A stretch of 51,978 nt of DNA from CAYURP01 sp964447175 (GCA_964447175.1 CAYURP010000019.1:1-51978); one strand, 5' to 3'; positions 41,897 to 51,052 are shown, numbered from the stretch's first letter. The notes: generated from the letters alone by a model not told the origin. A program made the numbers and translations.

Positions 41897-43900
41897 GTGA
41901 GCCAGATAAAAGAGTTTTATCAAAAGGATTTTATCGACAATGCAGTCAAGGTGGTTCTCTGGACAATAGGAATAGTTTTCCTTTTTCTTATGTTTCTGAC
42001 ACTTTTCCAATGCTCTTTGAAAAAACCATCTTCCCCCGTGTGGGAAACCGATCTGATTTTACCTCTGATTAACAAATCCTACGATATGGTAACTATAATC
42101 GAGGAAGCAGATGAGCCCTCCCTTTATGTGGACTCCTTGGGAGAGCTATGTTTCTCCTACCAGGTCGATCTGGACACCACCAGGGTTGAGGAGCTTCTGA
42201 CCTTTCCTCATTCATCATACCAGACCAAACAGAATATAGGGATCTTAAAAATAAATCCGCCGGAATCTCAAGTAACAGAATTTGTGCTTACTGATATTTA
42301 CCAGGGGGAAGTGGGTTTAGTATCCTCTTTCAGTTTCGTTTTAGATGATAATTTGGAAAAAATAAACACTTTTTCCTCAGCCACCCTGGACCAAGGGAAA
42401 GCTTTTGTCTCAGTGGAGAATTATCTAAGCCTTGATCTGGATTCATTGAAAATAGATCTAATTGATGATTTGTCACTACAGATCATCGAAACAGTGATTT
42501 TCCCTGAGGGACTTAAGGATGGTGCAGTTGATACCCAGGAAGTGATTTTAGATGGACATACCATTTCCAACCAGATCTCTTACTCCATTCAAGCTCATAC
42601 TCCTGGTGATACGATTCTATCACTTTCCGACAAATATTTGAGATTAGGCTTTTCCTTTTCGGAATCTGTTTTTGTCAGCGAAGCTTTAGCCCAGATATCG
42701 GAAATTCAAATAGAGAAAACTGAGACTCACGAAATCCCAACTGGTGACATCATTCAGAGTGCAATAATAAAGAATGGTTACCTGACGCTTTTCATTTCCA
42801 ATCATACCAACCTGTCCTCAGATCTGAAAATAGAAATACCAGAGTTTTCCTTTGAAGGTGTTCCCCTTTCTATGAATAGATTTCTTCTGCCCAGGGAAAA
42901 TGTATACCAGGAGATACCTTTAGAGCATTTTATTTTCAAGCCAGCGTCCGGGAGAGAACTAAATGTGAACTTGAACGCCCTCACCGAAAGCACCGGAACT
43001 CAACAGGTCTGGGTTTCCTCATCTGATTCGATTGTGGTGGAAGCTAATCTGAGCCAGCTTAGCTTCAGCGAGGTAACTAAAATTCCTTTACCTACTTTTG
43101 TACAGATTGAATCCATTGAAAAGGAAATTGATCTGCCCCAGGGTTTTGATGCAGCCTATTTGCCCCATTCGTCCTTATCTTTGGAAATAACAAATAGGGT
43201 TAGCCTGACTGGAGAACTCCACGTTCAGATCAAAGGTGATAGGGGGCAAGCTCTGAATCTTTCTGGAAATATAGAAGCTGGTTCGACTCCCCTTCCGGTT
43301 AAAACCGTCATCATTGAGAACGACCTAACTCAGTTTTCAAATCCACTTCCCTCTCAGATTACCATTGATGGGGATGTGAGTTTCGGGGATGGGGTAACAT
43401 CTACCACCATCACAGAAGAGGACTTCGTGATAGGTAAAATAATAATTAGTTCACCTCTGGAGTTGATCTTAGATTCCACCCAGATCCAAATCGATGAAGG
43501 AAAAGATAGTCTGAGTGAGAATGAAAGGGAGCTAGTTAGTGAGAGGCTTAATAATACAAAAATCGTGAGCACAATAGAGAATCACCTTCCTCTGGAAGCT
43601 CGGGTGGAGCTTTACCTCAAAACGGCTCCGGAGGTATACACTCAACCAGGCCTATTGATAGGACCTATAGAATTGAACTCTGCAGAGGTTGATGAAGATG
43701 GGAAAGTGGTTGCATCCACTTTTTCTCAGGATCTTACCCAGCTGGACAAGGAGAATCTGAGAATCTTTGAATCAATTCCCTTCTATCTGGGAGGGAAAAT
43801 ATTTTTCCCAGGTACCCAAGGGAAAGAAGTGAAGTTTCGCTCATCAGACTACATCAAAGTCAGTTCATATCTGGAGGTGAAAACCAGAGTGGGAGAGTAG
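41897..43900 (+). CDS. Large FCB-type surface lipoprotein of unknown function
   Basis: The 667-residue protein has a cytoplasmic head of 18 residues, a hydrophobic signal (19-38) and C39 in LTLFQCSLKKPSSP, probably the lipidated cysteine although the lipobox is unusual (L-F-Q-C). After it comes VWETDLILPLINKSYDM, a start I associate with a recurring lipoprotein family in FCB-group genomes. The remainder is a series of beta-sandwich-like segments (V-L/I alternation, for example LEIPEFSFEGVPLSM). GTG 41897 follows AGGGGGTAAT. It is the first gene of the operon, directly behind the sigma54-type promoter, and precedes the barrel gene by two bases. The function is unknown; a surface or export partner of the protease is plausible. 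Confidence 0.7.
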   Translation: MSQIKEFYQKDFIDNAVKVVLWTIGIVFLFLMFLTLFQCSLKKPSSPVWETDLILPLINKSYDMVTIIEEADEPSLYVDSLGELCFSYQVDLDTTRVEELLTFPHSSYQTKQNIGILKINPPESQVTEFVLTDIYQGEVGLVSSFSFVLDDNLEKINTFSSATLDQGKAFVSVENYLSLDLDSLKIDLIDDLSLQIIETVIFPEGLKDGAVDTQEVILDGHTISNQISYSIQAHTPGDTILSLSDKYLRLGFSFSESVFVSEALAQISEIQIEKTETHEIPTGDIIQSAIIKNGYLTLFISNHTNLSSDLKIEIPEFSFEGVPLSMNRFLLPRENVYQEIPLEHFIFKPASGRELNVNLNALTESTGTQQVWVSSSDSIVVEANLSQLSFSEVTKIPLPTFVQIESIEKEIDLPQGFDAAYLPHSSLSLEITNRVSLTGELHVQIKGDRGQALNLSGNIEAGSTPLPVKTVIIENDLTQFSNPLPSQITIDGDVSFGDGVTSTTITEEDFVIGKIIISSPLELILDSTQIQIDEGKDSLSENERELVSERLNNTKIVSTIENHLPLEARVELYLKTAPEVYTQPGLLIGPIELNSAEVDEDGKVVASTFSQDLTQLDKENLRIFESIPFYLGGKIFFPGTQGKEVKFRSSDYIKVSSYLEVKTRVGE

Positions 43901-43902
43901 GC

Positions 43903-45162
43903 ATGAAAAAGATCTTCAGAATATTTTTTTTAATAGTTTTAGCGATTTTTCTGGTCAGTGTTGAGAATGCTTTTCCTTCTGGAGAGTCTCACGCTCGCAG
44001 CTTAGGGCTGGGTGGGTGTTATACTACTTTAGCTTCTGGAGTTGAAGCTCCCTTCTGGAATCCAGCTAACCTGGGCTTTCCTCAAAATCCCAGATTCAGT
44101 TTTAACCTTTTCTCTTTGGGCACCAGATTGGGAAATAATAGCTTCAGCCTGAAAGACTACAATCATTATAATGGGAAATTTCTAACCCAATCTGATAAAG
44201 ACAAAATTCTAAACTCAATACCTTCCGATGGATTTGATCTTAATTTGGATCTGGAGGCATCCTTTCCAGGATTGTCTTATAGACAATTTGCTGTGACCAC
44301 CCAGGTTTCAGGAATATCCACCTTTTCCGTTCCTAAAACTCCATTTGAACTTCTGCTTTTTGGAAACAAGCTGAATGAAAATGTGATTTTGGATCAAGCT
44401 AATTCAGAGGCATGCGCCTATTTGAGCCTGGTCTTTTCTCATGGTCGAAAAGTTATAAAGATTAAAAATAAAGAGATATATGCCGGGATCAACCTGAAAT
44501 GGATAAAGGGAATTGGGTATCAGAAGACCATCAAGGCTGAAGGTAATTTTATCACCCGGGAAACGGAGATCGAAGGGGAAGCCAGTTTCGTTTCAAGGGA
44601 AGCACTGGGCGGAGAAGGTTATGGACTCGATTTTGGGTGGGCTACTTTTCTGAACGAAAAATACACTTTAGGTCTTTTCATCCTTAATCCTTTTAATCAG
44701 ATAAAATGGAACAAAAATGCCAAAGAGAGGGGCTATGAAATCGCTGTCAACTCACTGACATTAGAGAATTTCGATGAGGACTCAGTGAAAAAGGAAGAAA
44801 ATTTTGAAAGAGATTTGGGCTCTTTCGTTACCCATCTTCCTACAGTAATTAATCTGGGTTTATCCAGAAAGACCTCAGAGCTGATACTTATCTTTAACTG
44901 GAAACAGGGGTTTAAAAACTGCGCCGGATCGTCTAAGACTCCTGAGTTATCTTTTGGCACGGAGTATTATCTATTATCCTGGCTTCCTTTAAGGTGTGGA
45001 GTTGCCTTAGGGGGAAGGGAGGGTTTTAGCTTCGCAACGGGTATGGGAATCGACCTGGGCTCTTCTCATCTTGATTTCGGAATATCCACCCCAAAGGGAA
45101 TTCTACCCTCCGGGGGTAAGGGAATCTCTTTTGCCTTAAACTGCTGGTTCGAAATTAAATGA
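43903..45162 (+). CDS. PorV/DUF5723-like outer-membrane beta-barrel protein
   Basis: The 419-residue protein has a signal peptide (about 1-26) and starts its mature form with ARSLGLGGCYTTLASGVEAPFWNPANLG, the pattern of FadL/PorV-type outer-membrane proteins, where it reads GMGGAYTALADDVSAAYYNPAGL. Alternating strands run to the end, which closes with FALNCWFEIK. PorV is the shuttle that carries T9SS cargo to the attachment complex; the cargo-like peptidase lies 11 bases downstream, which makes that role attractive but not proven. It is two bases after the lipoprotein gene. Confidence 0.72.
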   Translation: MKKIFRIFFLIVLAIFLVSVENAFPSGESHARSLGLGGCYTTLASGVEAPFWNPANLGFPQNPRFSFNLFSLGTRLGNNSFSLKDYNHYNGKFLTQSDKDKILNSIPSDGFDLNLDLEASFPGLSYRQFAVTTQVSGISTFSVPKTPFELLLFGNKLNENVILDQANSEACAYLSLVFSHGRKVIKIKNKEIYAGINLKWIKGIGYQKTIKAEGNFITRETEIEGEASFVSREALGGEGYGLDFGWATFLNEKYTLGLFILNPFNQIKWNKNAKERGYEIAVNSLTLENFDEDSVKKEENFERDLGSFVTHLPTVINLGLSRKTSELILIFNWKQGFKNCAGSSKTPELSFGTEYYLLSWLPLRCGVALGGREGFSFATGMGIDLGSSHLDFGISTPKGILPSGGKGISFALNCWFEIK

Positions 45163-45173
45163 GGAGATAGAAG

Positions 45174-46895
45174 ATGAAAACGAAAACCATAAAAAGAATC
45201 AGCATCCAGATGTTCCAAATTGTGCTTCTTACCTTCTGCAGCAGTTTAGCCATGCCCCCTCATCCTGATCTAACAGACCAGATCAAACAAGGTGAAATGG
45301 CAGCACCCTATCTTATCAACCGAAAAAACTTTCAGGAGAGGGGTATCAACTCACCCGCATATCATCCTGTGAATTCTTTATACAAAAAAGGCACTGCACC
45401 TTTTGGCGAGTTCAAACCTCTGGTGCTTTTAGTTGATTTCTCGGATATGGCCTCCGTAACCGATCCAGCATATTTCGACACTTTGATCTTTTCCCAGGAA
45501 TCAAATTCTGTAAGAGATTATTACAGGGAAATCTCCTATGGGAATTTGGACATAATTCCAACAGATCTCCCCTCAAATATAGGCTGGCTAAGAGCGCCTC
45601 AGACTTATGAGTATTATGTTTATCATCAGCATGGATTAGGATACTACCCCCACAACTCCCAGAAATTGGTGGAGGATATGGTGAGCCTTGTGGATTCTAT
45701 GATCGATTTATCCGTTTATGACAATGATTCTGATGGATTTGTTGATGCTGTGATAATTATTCATTCTGGGGCAGGCGCAGAGTTCACAAGTAATCCCAGT
45801 GATATGTGGTCGCATAAATGGTCTTTGCCTTTTCCACTGAGTTCGGATGATGGTGTAACCATTAAAGATTACACTGTCCAACCGGAATACTGGCAGTCAT
45901 CCGGGGATATGACCATCGGAGTTTTCTGTCATGAGCTGGGCCATATCTTCGGTTTGCCTGATCTTTACGATATTGACGGGGACTCCAAAGGGATTGGGAC
46001 ATGGAGCATTATGGCTTATGGATGCTGGAATGGTTATTTAGGCTCTTCTCCTGCTCACCCGGATGCCTGGTGCAGGTATCAGCTTGGATTTGTCGATCCA
46101 GTTCAAATTTATGATAATTTCACAGAAATTACAATAGCTGCAGTGGAGGAGATTGATAACATATACAAGTTATGGAGTTATGGAGAATCTGGTAACGAAT
46201 ATTTTTTGGTTGAAAACCGGCAGAAGATCGGCTATGATTCTTACCTTCCGGGGTCCGGCATTCTGATCTGGCATGTGGATGAAGATATCTGTTACAATAC
46301 CTGTCAGTGGTATCCGGGTCATACCCAATATGGTCATTATAAGGTGGCTTTAAAACAGGCAGACGGTTTATGGCAGCTTGAGAAAAGCATAAACTATGGA
46401 GATAACAGCGATCCTTTCCCTGGAGTTCCACTTAATTTCAATTTCAACTCCATTTCATCTCCTAACAGCAAAGATTATATGGGATTAGAGACTTATGTGG
46501 GAGTTAATAACATCCGTTCATCATCACAGGTTATGATATGCGATTTTCTGGTGAAACCTTCAGATATAACAGATGAGATAAATAAAAACAAATCATCCGA
46601 TTTCACATTAAAACAGAATTTCCCAAACCCCTTTAACTCTTCCACAACAATTTCTTTCAGCGTTTGCGGGAACCAGGAAACAGAAGATCATACCATTCAT
46701 ACAACTCTTATAATTTACAACATTATGGGTCAGAAAGTCAAAACCCTGTTGAATGAAACTAAAGCTAAAGGTCACTATGAGATACTCTGGGATGGGAAAG
46801 ATGATGAAGGAAATGAATTGGCCAGTGGAGTCTATCTCTATAAGCTCAAAACACATAACTTTCATAATGTGAAAAAAATGATATTTCTAAAGTAA
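45174..46895 (+). CDS. Secreted M6-family metallopeptidase with C-terminal sorting domain
   Basis: The 573-residue protein has a signal peptide (about 1-26), an M6 peptidase domain (about 75-440) with the zinc site H253-E-L-G-H257-x2-G-x2-D263 (HELGHIFGLPD), and a typical M6 calcium/aspartate region DNDSDGFVDAVIIIHSG before it. The C-terminal part (about 485-573) reads FTLKQNFPNPFNSSTTISF, then IYNIMGQKVKTLL and DEGNELASGVYLYKLKT, the FlgD-Ig/T9SS type A sorting domain. M6 enzymes include immune inhibitor A, which cleaves host or prey proteins. It should be exported over the outer membrane by a T9SS-like route. It is third in the sigma54-type operon. Confidence 0.9.
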   Translation: MKTKTIKRISIQMFQIVLLTFCSSLAMPPHPDLTDQIKQGEMAAPYLINRKNFQERGINSPAYHPVNSLYKKGTAPFGEFKPLVLLVDFSDMASVTDPAYFDTLIFSQESNSVRDYYREISYGNLDIIPTDLPSNIGWLRAPQTYEYYVYHQHGLGYYPHNSQKLVEDMVSLVDSMIDLSVYDNDSDGFVDAVIIIHSGAGAEFTSNPSDMWSHKWSLPFPLSSDDGVTIKDYTVQPEYWQSSGDMTIGVFCHELGHIFGLPDLYDIDGDSKGIGTWSIMAYGCWNGYLGSSPAHPDAWCRYQLGFVDPVQIYDNFTEITIAAVEEIDNIYKLWSYGESGNEYFLVENRQKIGYDSYLPGSGILIWHVDEDICYNTCQWYPGHTQYGHYKVALKQADGLWQLEKSINYGDNSDPFPGVPLNFNFNSISSPNSKDYMGLETYVGVNNIRSSSQVMICDFLVKPSDITDEINKNKSSDFTLKQNFPNPFNSSTTISFSVCGNQETEDHTIHTTLIIYNIMGQKVKTLLNETKAKGHYEILWDGKDDEGNELASGVYLYKLKTHNFHNVKKMIFLK

Positions 46896-46909
46896 AAAAG
46901 GAGGATTTA

Positions 46910-47077
46910 ATGGATGATTTTCTGAGAATAGGTACTCAAGAAATGAAGGAGAAAAGAGATCAAAAAGAGAAGAGAGGAAACTCTGTGGATAAAAAAAGAG
47001 TTGCCCGGTTGAAAAAGAGTTTTTTACCTTATTGGGCCAGGGAGATCGAATACACGACTAAAAGAAGTATGACGTAA
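46910..47077 (+). CDS. Small basic protein at the end of the protease operon
   Basis: A 55-codon frame starts at ATG 46910 behind AAGGAGGATTTA and ends at TAA 47075. The product is strongly charged, with many Lys, Arg and Glu, no signal peptide and a mid-segment KKRVARLKKSFLPYWAREIEY that may form a basic amphipathic helix. It begins 14 bases after the peptidase stop, in the same operon. No family is recognised. It could be a nucleic-acid-binding or regulatory protein; the ribosome binding site is the main evidence that it is real. Confidence 0.55.
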   Translation: MDDFLRIGTQEMKEKRDQKEKRGNSVDKKRVARLKKSFLPYWAREIEYTTKRSMT

Positions 47078-47153
47078 ATGTAAGCTATTAAATGATAAAA
47101 ATATACAAATAACAGAGGATTTATTATCCCCCAAGCAATTAGCTAAAAGAATG

Positions 47154-47258
47154 TCGCCAGGCAGGCCGTTAAGGCAGAAGGAAAGTCCTCTTTCACCCCC
47201 GGAGGAGACCTTCGCCTGAATCTTAAAAGCTCCGGCTCCTCAGCCTGGCGATTTTATT
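47154..47258 (+). ncRNA. Candidate structured RNA, about 100 bases
   Basis: TCGCCAGGC (47154-47162) and GCCTGGCGA (47243-47251) form a perfect nine-base outer stem, followed by TTTTATTT. Inside, AGGC-A-GAAGG (47172-47181) pairs with CCTTCGCCT (47209-47217) with a single bulged A, and TCCTC (47186-47190) pairs with GAGGA (47202-47206). CCGGAG (47199-47204) can instead pair with CTCCGG (47230-47235), which would compete with the inner stem. It is GC-rich in an AT-rich 599-base gap that has no gene (47078-47676). It could be a small RNA ending in its own terminator, a switch element, or a mobile repeat; I recognise no known class. The strand is chosen by the T-run. Confidence 0.5.
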
Positions 47259-47538
47259 TAGATGACAACCGTATTCAAATTACTGTCTCCTTTTAAAAAT
47301 ATAAAATATAAAGTAAAAGATTAAAAGATGTTCTTAACTGGTTGATTTTAAACATAAATTAGTATATATGTTGTCTGATATGAATTTTAATGAATTGGCT
47401 TTTTTGGTTTATTAAGTTTAAGAATTTAAGATTCATTTTCAGAAACAGCAAGATCAAATAAATAGATATAAGGTTTCAAAAATCATTTGGGAAAATAGCT
47501 TCCGGTAATTAAATTGATAAAGCTATATTTGCTCGATG

Positions 47539-47653
47539 ATTGTAGTTGCTCGATTCATCGAGCGTATTTGTAGTCCGCCGATTTATCGGCCAAAACATGC
47601 CCCATAAATGGGGCAACTACAATTCGGGACTAAAATAGCCTAATAAATTAGGC
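47539..47653. repeat. Row of four hairpins with different arms
   Basis: Four perfect hairpins, each with a two-base loop: GCTCGAT/ATCGAGC (47548-47563), GCCGAT/ATCGGC (47577-47590), TGCCCCAT/ATGGGGCA (47598-47615) and GCCTAAT/ATTAGGC (47638-47653). The arms differ in sequence but keep pairing and an AT base pair next to the loop. An outer inverted repeat ATTGTAGTTGC (47539-47549) and GCAACTACAAT (47613-47623) brackets the first three. A GCAAYTAC tail follows hairpins 3 and 4. The row lies just past the dinB stop and may end transcription from that side, or be a stack of related REP-like elements. The rest of 47260-47538 shows nothing. Confidence 0.7.
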
Positions 47654-47676
47654 AATTACCATCGAGGCAAACCCGT

Positions 47677-48912
47677 TTAATTCAGGCTGAATCTTTTGAG
47701 GTGCTTGTGAGGCCGCCAGGCCGGGGAGATAACGTTGCCCTCCCTGGCCCTGTCCAGAAGCCTGGCCCAGGTGATCTTGAAATCGCCCCACCTATCATTT
47801 ATCCTGTCCATGGCTTCCAAAAGCCTCTGCTTTCTCTGTTCCTCCCAGAACAGGGAAAGCTGGTCAGTATCCTTTATCAAATTGGAAACCGATACCCCCA
47901 ATAATCTGACTCTGTAAATGGGATTATACAATATTTTCAAAATATCCAGGGCATGGAGGCATATCTCCCTCCCATCATCCACAAATTGGGGTATGGTTTT
48001 CTGCTTGGAGAAGGTGGAGAAATCCGGATAGCGCAGGGTCAAACAGATGGTTTTTCCCTTATAGTGATGATGCCTTAGCCTTCTTGCCACCTGCTCTGAG
48101 AGCTGAAGGATGACCCTTTTTATATTCTCCATGGAGTGAATATCTTTGCTTAAAGTCACCGAATGGCCCATGGACTTTATGGGCTCGGACTCATAATATG
48201 CTAAAACCTCATCCTCGCCTATCCCCCTCCCCATCAGGTGAAGACAGATTCCCACTTTTCCGAACTTTTTCTCCAGGATCTTAACCGGAAACCGACCCAA
48301 CTGGCTGCAGGTCTCAATTCCCAGGTTGTTCAGATGAATTACCAACTTGGGACCTATGCCGCACAGCTCGGATACAGGAAGCTTTTCTAAAACTCCGGGA
48401 ACGTCCTCATCTTCCAAACAAACCAGCCCGTCCGGCTTTTGCATGTCGCTTGCCAGCTTGGCTAAAAGCTTGTTGGATGCGATACCCACAGAACAGAAAA
48501 GTCCTAATTTCCTTTTTATCTCCGATTTGATACTTTGAGCTATTTTCAAAGGTGAGCCCCAGAGGCGTTGGGTTCCGGTTAAATCCAGAAAAGCCTCGTC
48601 CACGGAAAAAGCTTCCACCAGTGGGGTAAAGGACCTGTAGATGGACAAAAGCCTGGTGGAGACGTCTACGTATTTGTCCGGATCACAATGCACCAGGATG
48701 GCCTGGGGACAGAGCTTTTTTGCCTCGAATATGGTCATTCCAGTCTTGACCCCGTATTTCCGAGCCTCATAAGAGGCAGTGGCGATCACGGTTCTCCCCT
48801 CAGGATTCCCGCATACTAAAACCGGTTTCCCTTTAAGATGGGGATTGGATTCCTGTTCCACCGAGGCAAAGAAAGCATTCATATCCACGTGCAGTATTGT
48901 CCTTTTTCCCAT
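47677..48912 (-). CDS. dinB: DNA polymerase IV (translesion, Y family)
   Basis: The 411-residue polymerase has the Y-family palm motifs: D10 in HVDMNAFFASVE and D105-E106 in SVDEAFLD, followed by the LTGT segment. The thumb has HhH-like LCGIGPKLVIHLNNLGI. The little finger and a beta-clamp motif QLSLF near residue 366 come before a 45-residue tail. It copies past damaged bases as part of the SOS response. It lies two bases after the DUF6504-like gene at the end of the lexA operon. The steric-gate position is F15/A16 as usual. No LexA site is needed of its own if it is read from the lexA promoter. Confidence 0.93.
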   Translation of the reverse strand: MGKRTILHVDMNAFFASVEQESNPHLKGKPVLVCGNPEGRTVIATASYEARKYGVKTGMTIFEAKKLCPQAILVHCDPDKYVDVSTRLLSIYRSFTPLVEAFSVDEAFLDLTGTQRLWGSPLKIAQSIKSEIKRKLGLFCSVGIASNKLLAKLASDMQKPDGLVCLEDEDVPGVLEKLPVSELCGIGPKLVIHLNNLGIETCSQLGRFPVKILEKKFGKVGICLHLMGRGIGEDEVLAYYESEPIKSMGHSVTLSKDIHSMENIKRVILQLSEQVARRLRHHHYKGKTICLTLRYPDFSTFSKQKTIPQFVDDGREICLHALDILKILYNPIYRVRLLGVSVSNLIKDTDQLSLFWEEQRKQRLLEAMDRINDRWGDFKITWARLLDRAREGNVISPAWRPHKHLKRFSLN

Positions 48913-48914
48913 AT

Positions 48915-49169
48915 CTAAGCATCCACCTCCACCTTAAGGAGTTTCCACACCAGGGTCCGGGCATTGTAACCGATCTCGAATACATTATTGGCTTTATCCT
49001 TCACTGAGAAATGATGAATCAATGTATCTCCCCTTTCACTGGTCCAGTAATAAGCTATATTCTGAATGGGGTATTTGATCCCCTTCCATATAAACCATAC
49101 CGGCTTCATCTTCCTTCCTCTGCCGAATATGGTTCCCACCTCTATTTTCTCATCAAACTCGTCCATCAT
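48915..49169 (-). CDS. DUF6504-like small protein next to dinB
   Basis: The 84-residue protein (from ATG 49169) has the pattern of DUF6504: MKPVWFIWKGIKYPIQNI, then YYWTSERGD, a beta-rich part and a final VWKLLKVE. In actinobacteria such proteins are coded next to Y-family polymerase or ImuB-like genes, which suggests a role with translesion synthesis (family knowledge, moderately sure). A GTG at 49178 would add three residues; neither start has a strong ribosome binding site. The stop of the glycosyltransferase gene is 14 bases upstream and dinB is two bases downstream, so it is co-translated in the SOS operon. Confidence 0.7.
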   Translation of the reverse strand: MMDEFDEKIEVGTIFGRGRKMKPVWFIWKGIKYPIQNIAYYWTSERGDTLIHHFSVKDKANNVFEIGYNARTLVWKLLKVEVDA

Positions 49170-49183
49170 ATGAGTCACTTAGT

Positions 49184-51052
49184 TTATTCAGATTCTTTTG
49201 TGCTTTCTTCTGTTAACATTTTTTTTAGGGAGCTGATCTGTCCTTCCGCCAGACCGGGATTGATCAGCTCAACTGCCTGATACTCTTCCAAGGCTTTATG
49301 GTATCTTCCTTCCTGTGCATACATGGCTGCCAGAAGATGATGGGCGCTGACACAATAAGGATCCTTCTCGATTGCCTGATTCAAATACTTTTTTGCCTCC
49401 GAGTAATTGCCTGAAAGATAATAGGCTTTTCCCATCTCTTCATAGACCCAGACGAAGTCCTGAGGGCAAATCTCCAGCACTTCCTTCAGCTTCCTCACCG
49501 ACATAAGCCACTGTTTTTCACTAAACAAATTCAGAGCTTCATTGTATTTATCAACAAACTCGGTTTCAGGGAATATCTGATTTTCTCCGGTATAAGTACT
49601 TTTCTTTCTGAAGAGAGCGTAAGATGTACCTCCTTTGCGCCAAAAAAAGGTATAATAGTTCTGTCTGAACTTGGAATATAGAAGGAGTGCCCGCTCTGCA
49701 GGAGCACTGGGTTTATAACCCGTGGAGAAAATGATGAAATCAGGATCCCGGGATAAAACATAAGGGGCATTATATTTCCTCTCCTTCCAGGAGGGGGGTA
49801 TTCCAGGAATGTAGGCGGGGTTATGGGAGATTTCCTTGTCTGTCAAACCGAGCATATCGATTACCCTTGAGCCGGGACTGTAGTAGGAGATAGAACCTAT
49901 AGTGCTTGCAGCCAGAGTTAAATCGGCACCAAAATGAGCCTGCAGATTTTCTGCTATAAACTTCATGTTGTCAACCAATCCCTGTTCTAACGATCTTATT
50001 TCTAATACCCGATTGCGGGGCAAGTAAAATGTCAAACCCAAGGCAATAAAGGTGACAACGATGACAACAACCCTGGGAGCGATTCTGTTTCTGAATTCCG
50101 TGAAGAAATCAAAAACCATCTTGCCTGCGAACAAATAGATGAAAGGTAAAACAGGGATAAAGAACCGATGCACCTTCAAAACATCCCCTCCCACCCCTAT
50201 GATGTAAAAAGTATAGACGAATATTATCAAAGCAAATAACCTCAGTTGGTTGTCTGATCTCTTATACAGATAAACCGGAACCAAATAGAGTACCCCCCAG
50301 AAACCATAATGCTTTAGGAACAGCCAGAAATATCCGATCCCGTTCTTTAAACTCTCCCCGGACAATCCCACCTTGGCATAAAAAGGATTGGGCAATAAAT
50401 CCTGATAGTAAAAGTATCTGAAGACAAAATGAGGCAGCAAAAGAAGAACAAATCCAGCCAGATAAATCCCGCACTCCTTTAAACTGTCCTTTTCCACAAA
50501 GAGTTTATAAATTAAAAAAATCAAAAAGATCAATATTCCCTCAGGCCGAATCAAAGAGCTCAAAACCAAAAAAACTATAGCTAATCTCTTCTTGTAAAGA
50601 TAAACCCAGAAACTCAATAAAACCATCAAGGCAAAAAAGGAGGTTTCCAGGCCAGATACACTCCAGTAGGCAAAAGCAGAGTTGGAAACCAAAAAAGCAG
50701 GGGCAATGAATCTTAAATACCAGTATTTTTCGTCAATATACCTGCAGGAGAAAAGATAAAGCAAAACTATGATGGATGCCCCACAAATGACCCCCAGAAA
50801 CTTGGAGATGACTATAACATCAAAACCTAATCTGACGAAAATGGAGAGCAACAAAATCCATAAAAAATTGGTATAACCCTCCACCCTTTCCCCTGGATTA
50901 AAAACCAGTCCCTCCCCATTAACAAAGTTTTTCACATAACGAAAGGAAATAAAAGCATCATCCTGAGTGAAATCCAATAAAATAGCATTAACCACAAAAA
51001 TGGCTAACAAAGCCAAAAGAATAAGATTGACTTTCATATTATGTTGAGACAT
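49184..51052 (-). CDS. GT-C-fold glycosyltransferase with C-terminal TPRs
   Basis: The 622-residue membrane protein has about ten helices in the first 340 residues and the N-terminal catalytic-type aspartates D31-D32 in FTQDDAFISFRYV, followed by NGEGLVFNPGERVEGYTNFLW, a hallmark of PMT/arabinofuranosyltransferase-like GT-C enzymes that use lipid-linked sugars. A soluble periplasmic part (about 345-500) and TPR repeats (about 515-605, AKKYLNQAIEKDPYCVSAHHLLA) follow. It probably transfers a sugar to a protein or lipid on the outer face of the inner membrane. It lies between lexA and the DUF6504-like gene, with 41 bases to lexA, which is an unusual place for such an enzyme. The ribosome binding site is weak. 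Confidence 0.8.
   Translation of the reverse strand: MSQHNMKVNLILLALLAIFVVNAILLDFTQDDAFISFRYVKNFVNGEGLVFNPGERVEGYTNFLWILLLSIFVRLGFDVIVISKFLGVICGASIIVLLYLFSCRYIDEKYWYLRFIAPAFLVSNSAFAYWSVSGLETSFFALMVLLSFWVYLYKKRLAIVFLVLSSLIRPEGILIFLIFLIYKLFVEKDSLKECGIYLAGFVLLLLPHFVFRYFYYQDLLPNPFYAKVGLSGESLKNGIGYFWLFLKHYGFWGVLYLVPVYLYKRSDNQLRLFALIIFVYTFYIIGVGGDVLKVHRFFIPVLPFIYLFAGKMVFDFFTEFRNRIAPRVVVIVVTFIALGLTFYLPRNRVLEIRSLEQGLVDNMKFIAENLQAHFGADLTLAASTIGSISYYSPGSRVIDMLGLTDKEISHNPAYIPGIPPSWKERKYNAPYVLSRDPDFIIFSTGYKPSAPAERALLLYSKFRQNYYTFFWRKGGTSYALFRKKSTYTGENQIFPETEFVDKYNEALNLFSEKQWLMSVRKLKEVLEICPQDFVWVYEEMGKAYYLSGNYSEAKKYLNQAIEKDPYCVSAHHLLAAMYAQEGRYHKALEEYQAVELINPGLAEGQISSLKKMLTEESTKESE

Noticed and set aside
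47154..47258. Known riboswitch (cobalamin, TPP, THF, cyclic-di-GMP) or retron RNA
   Set aside because: None of the conserved cores of these classes is present, and no reverse transcriptase gene is near.
47539..47653. Integron attC sites
   Set aside because: The hairpins lack the RYYYAAC/GTTRRRY core sites and no integrase is near.
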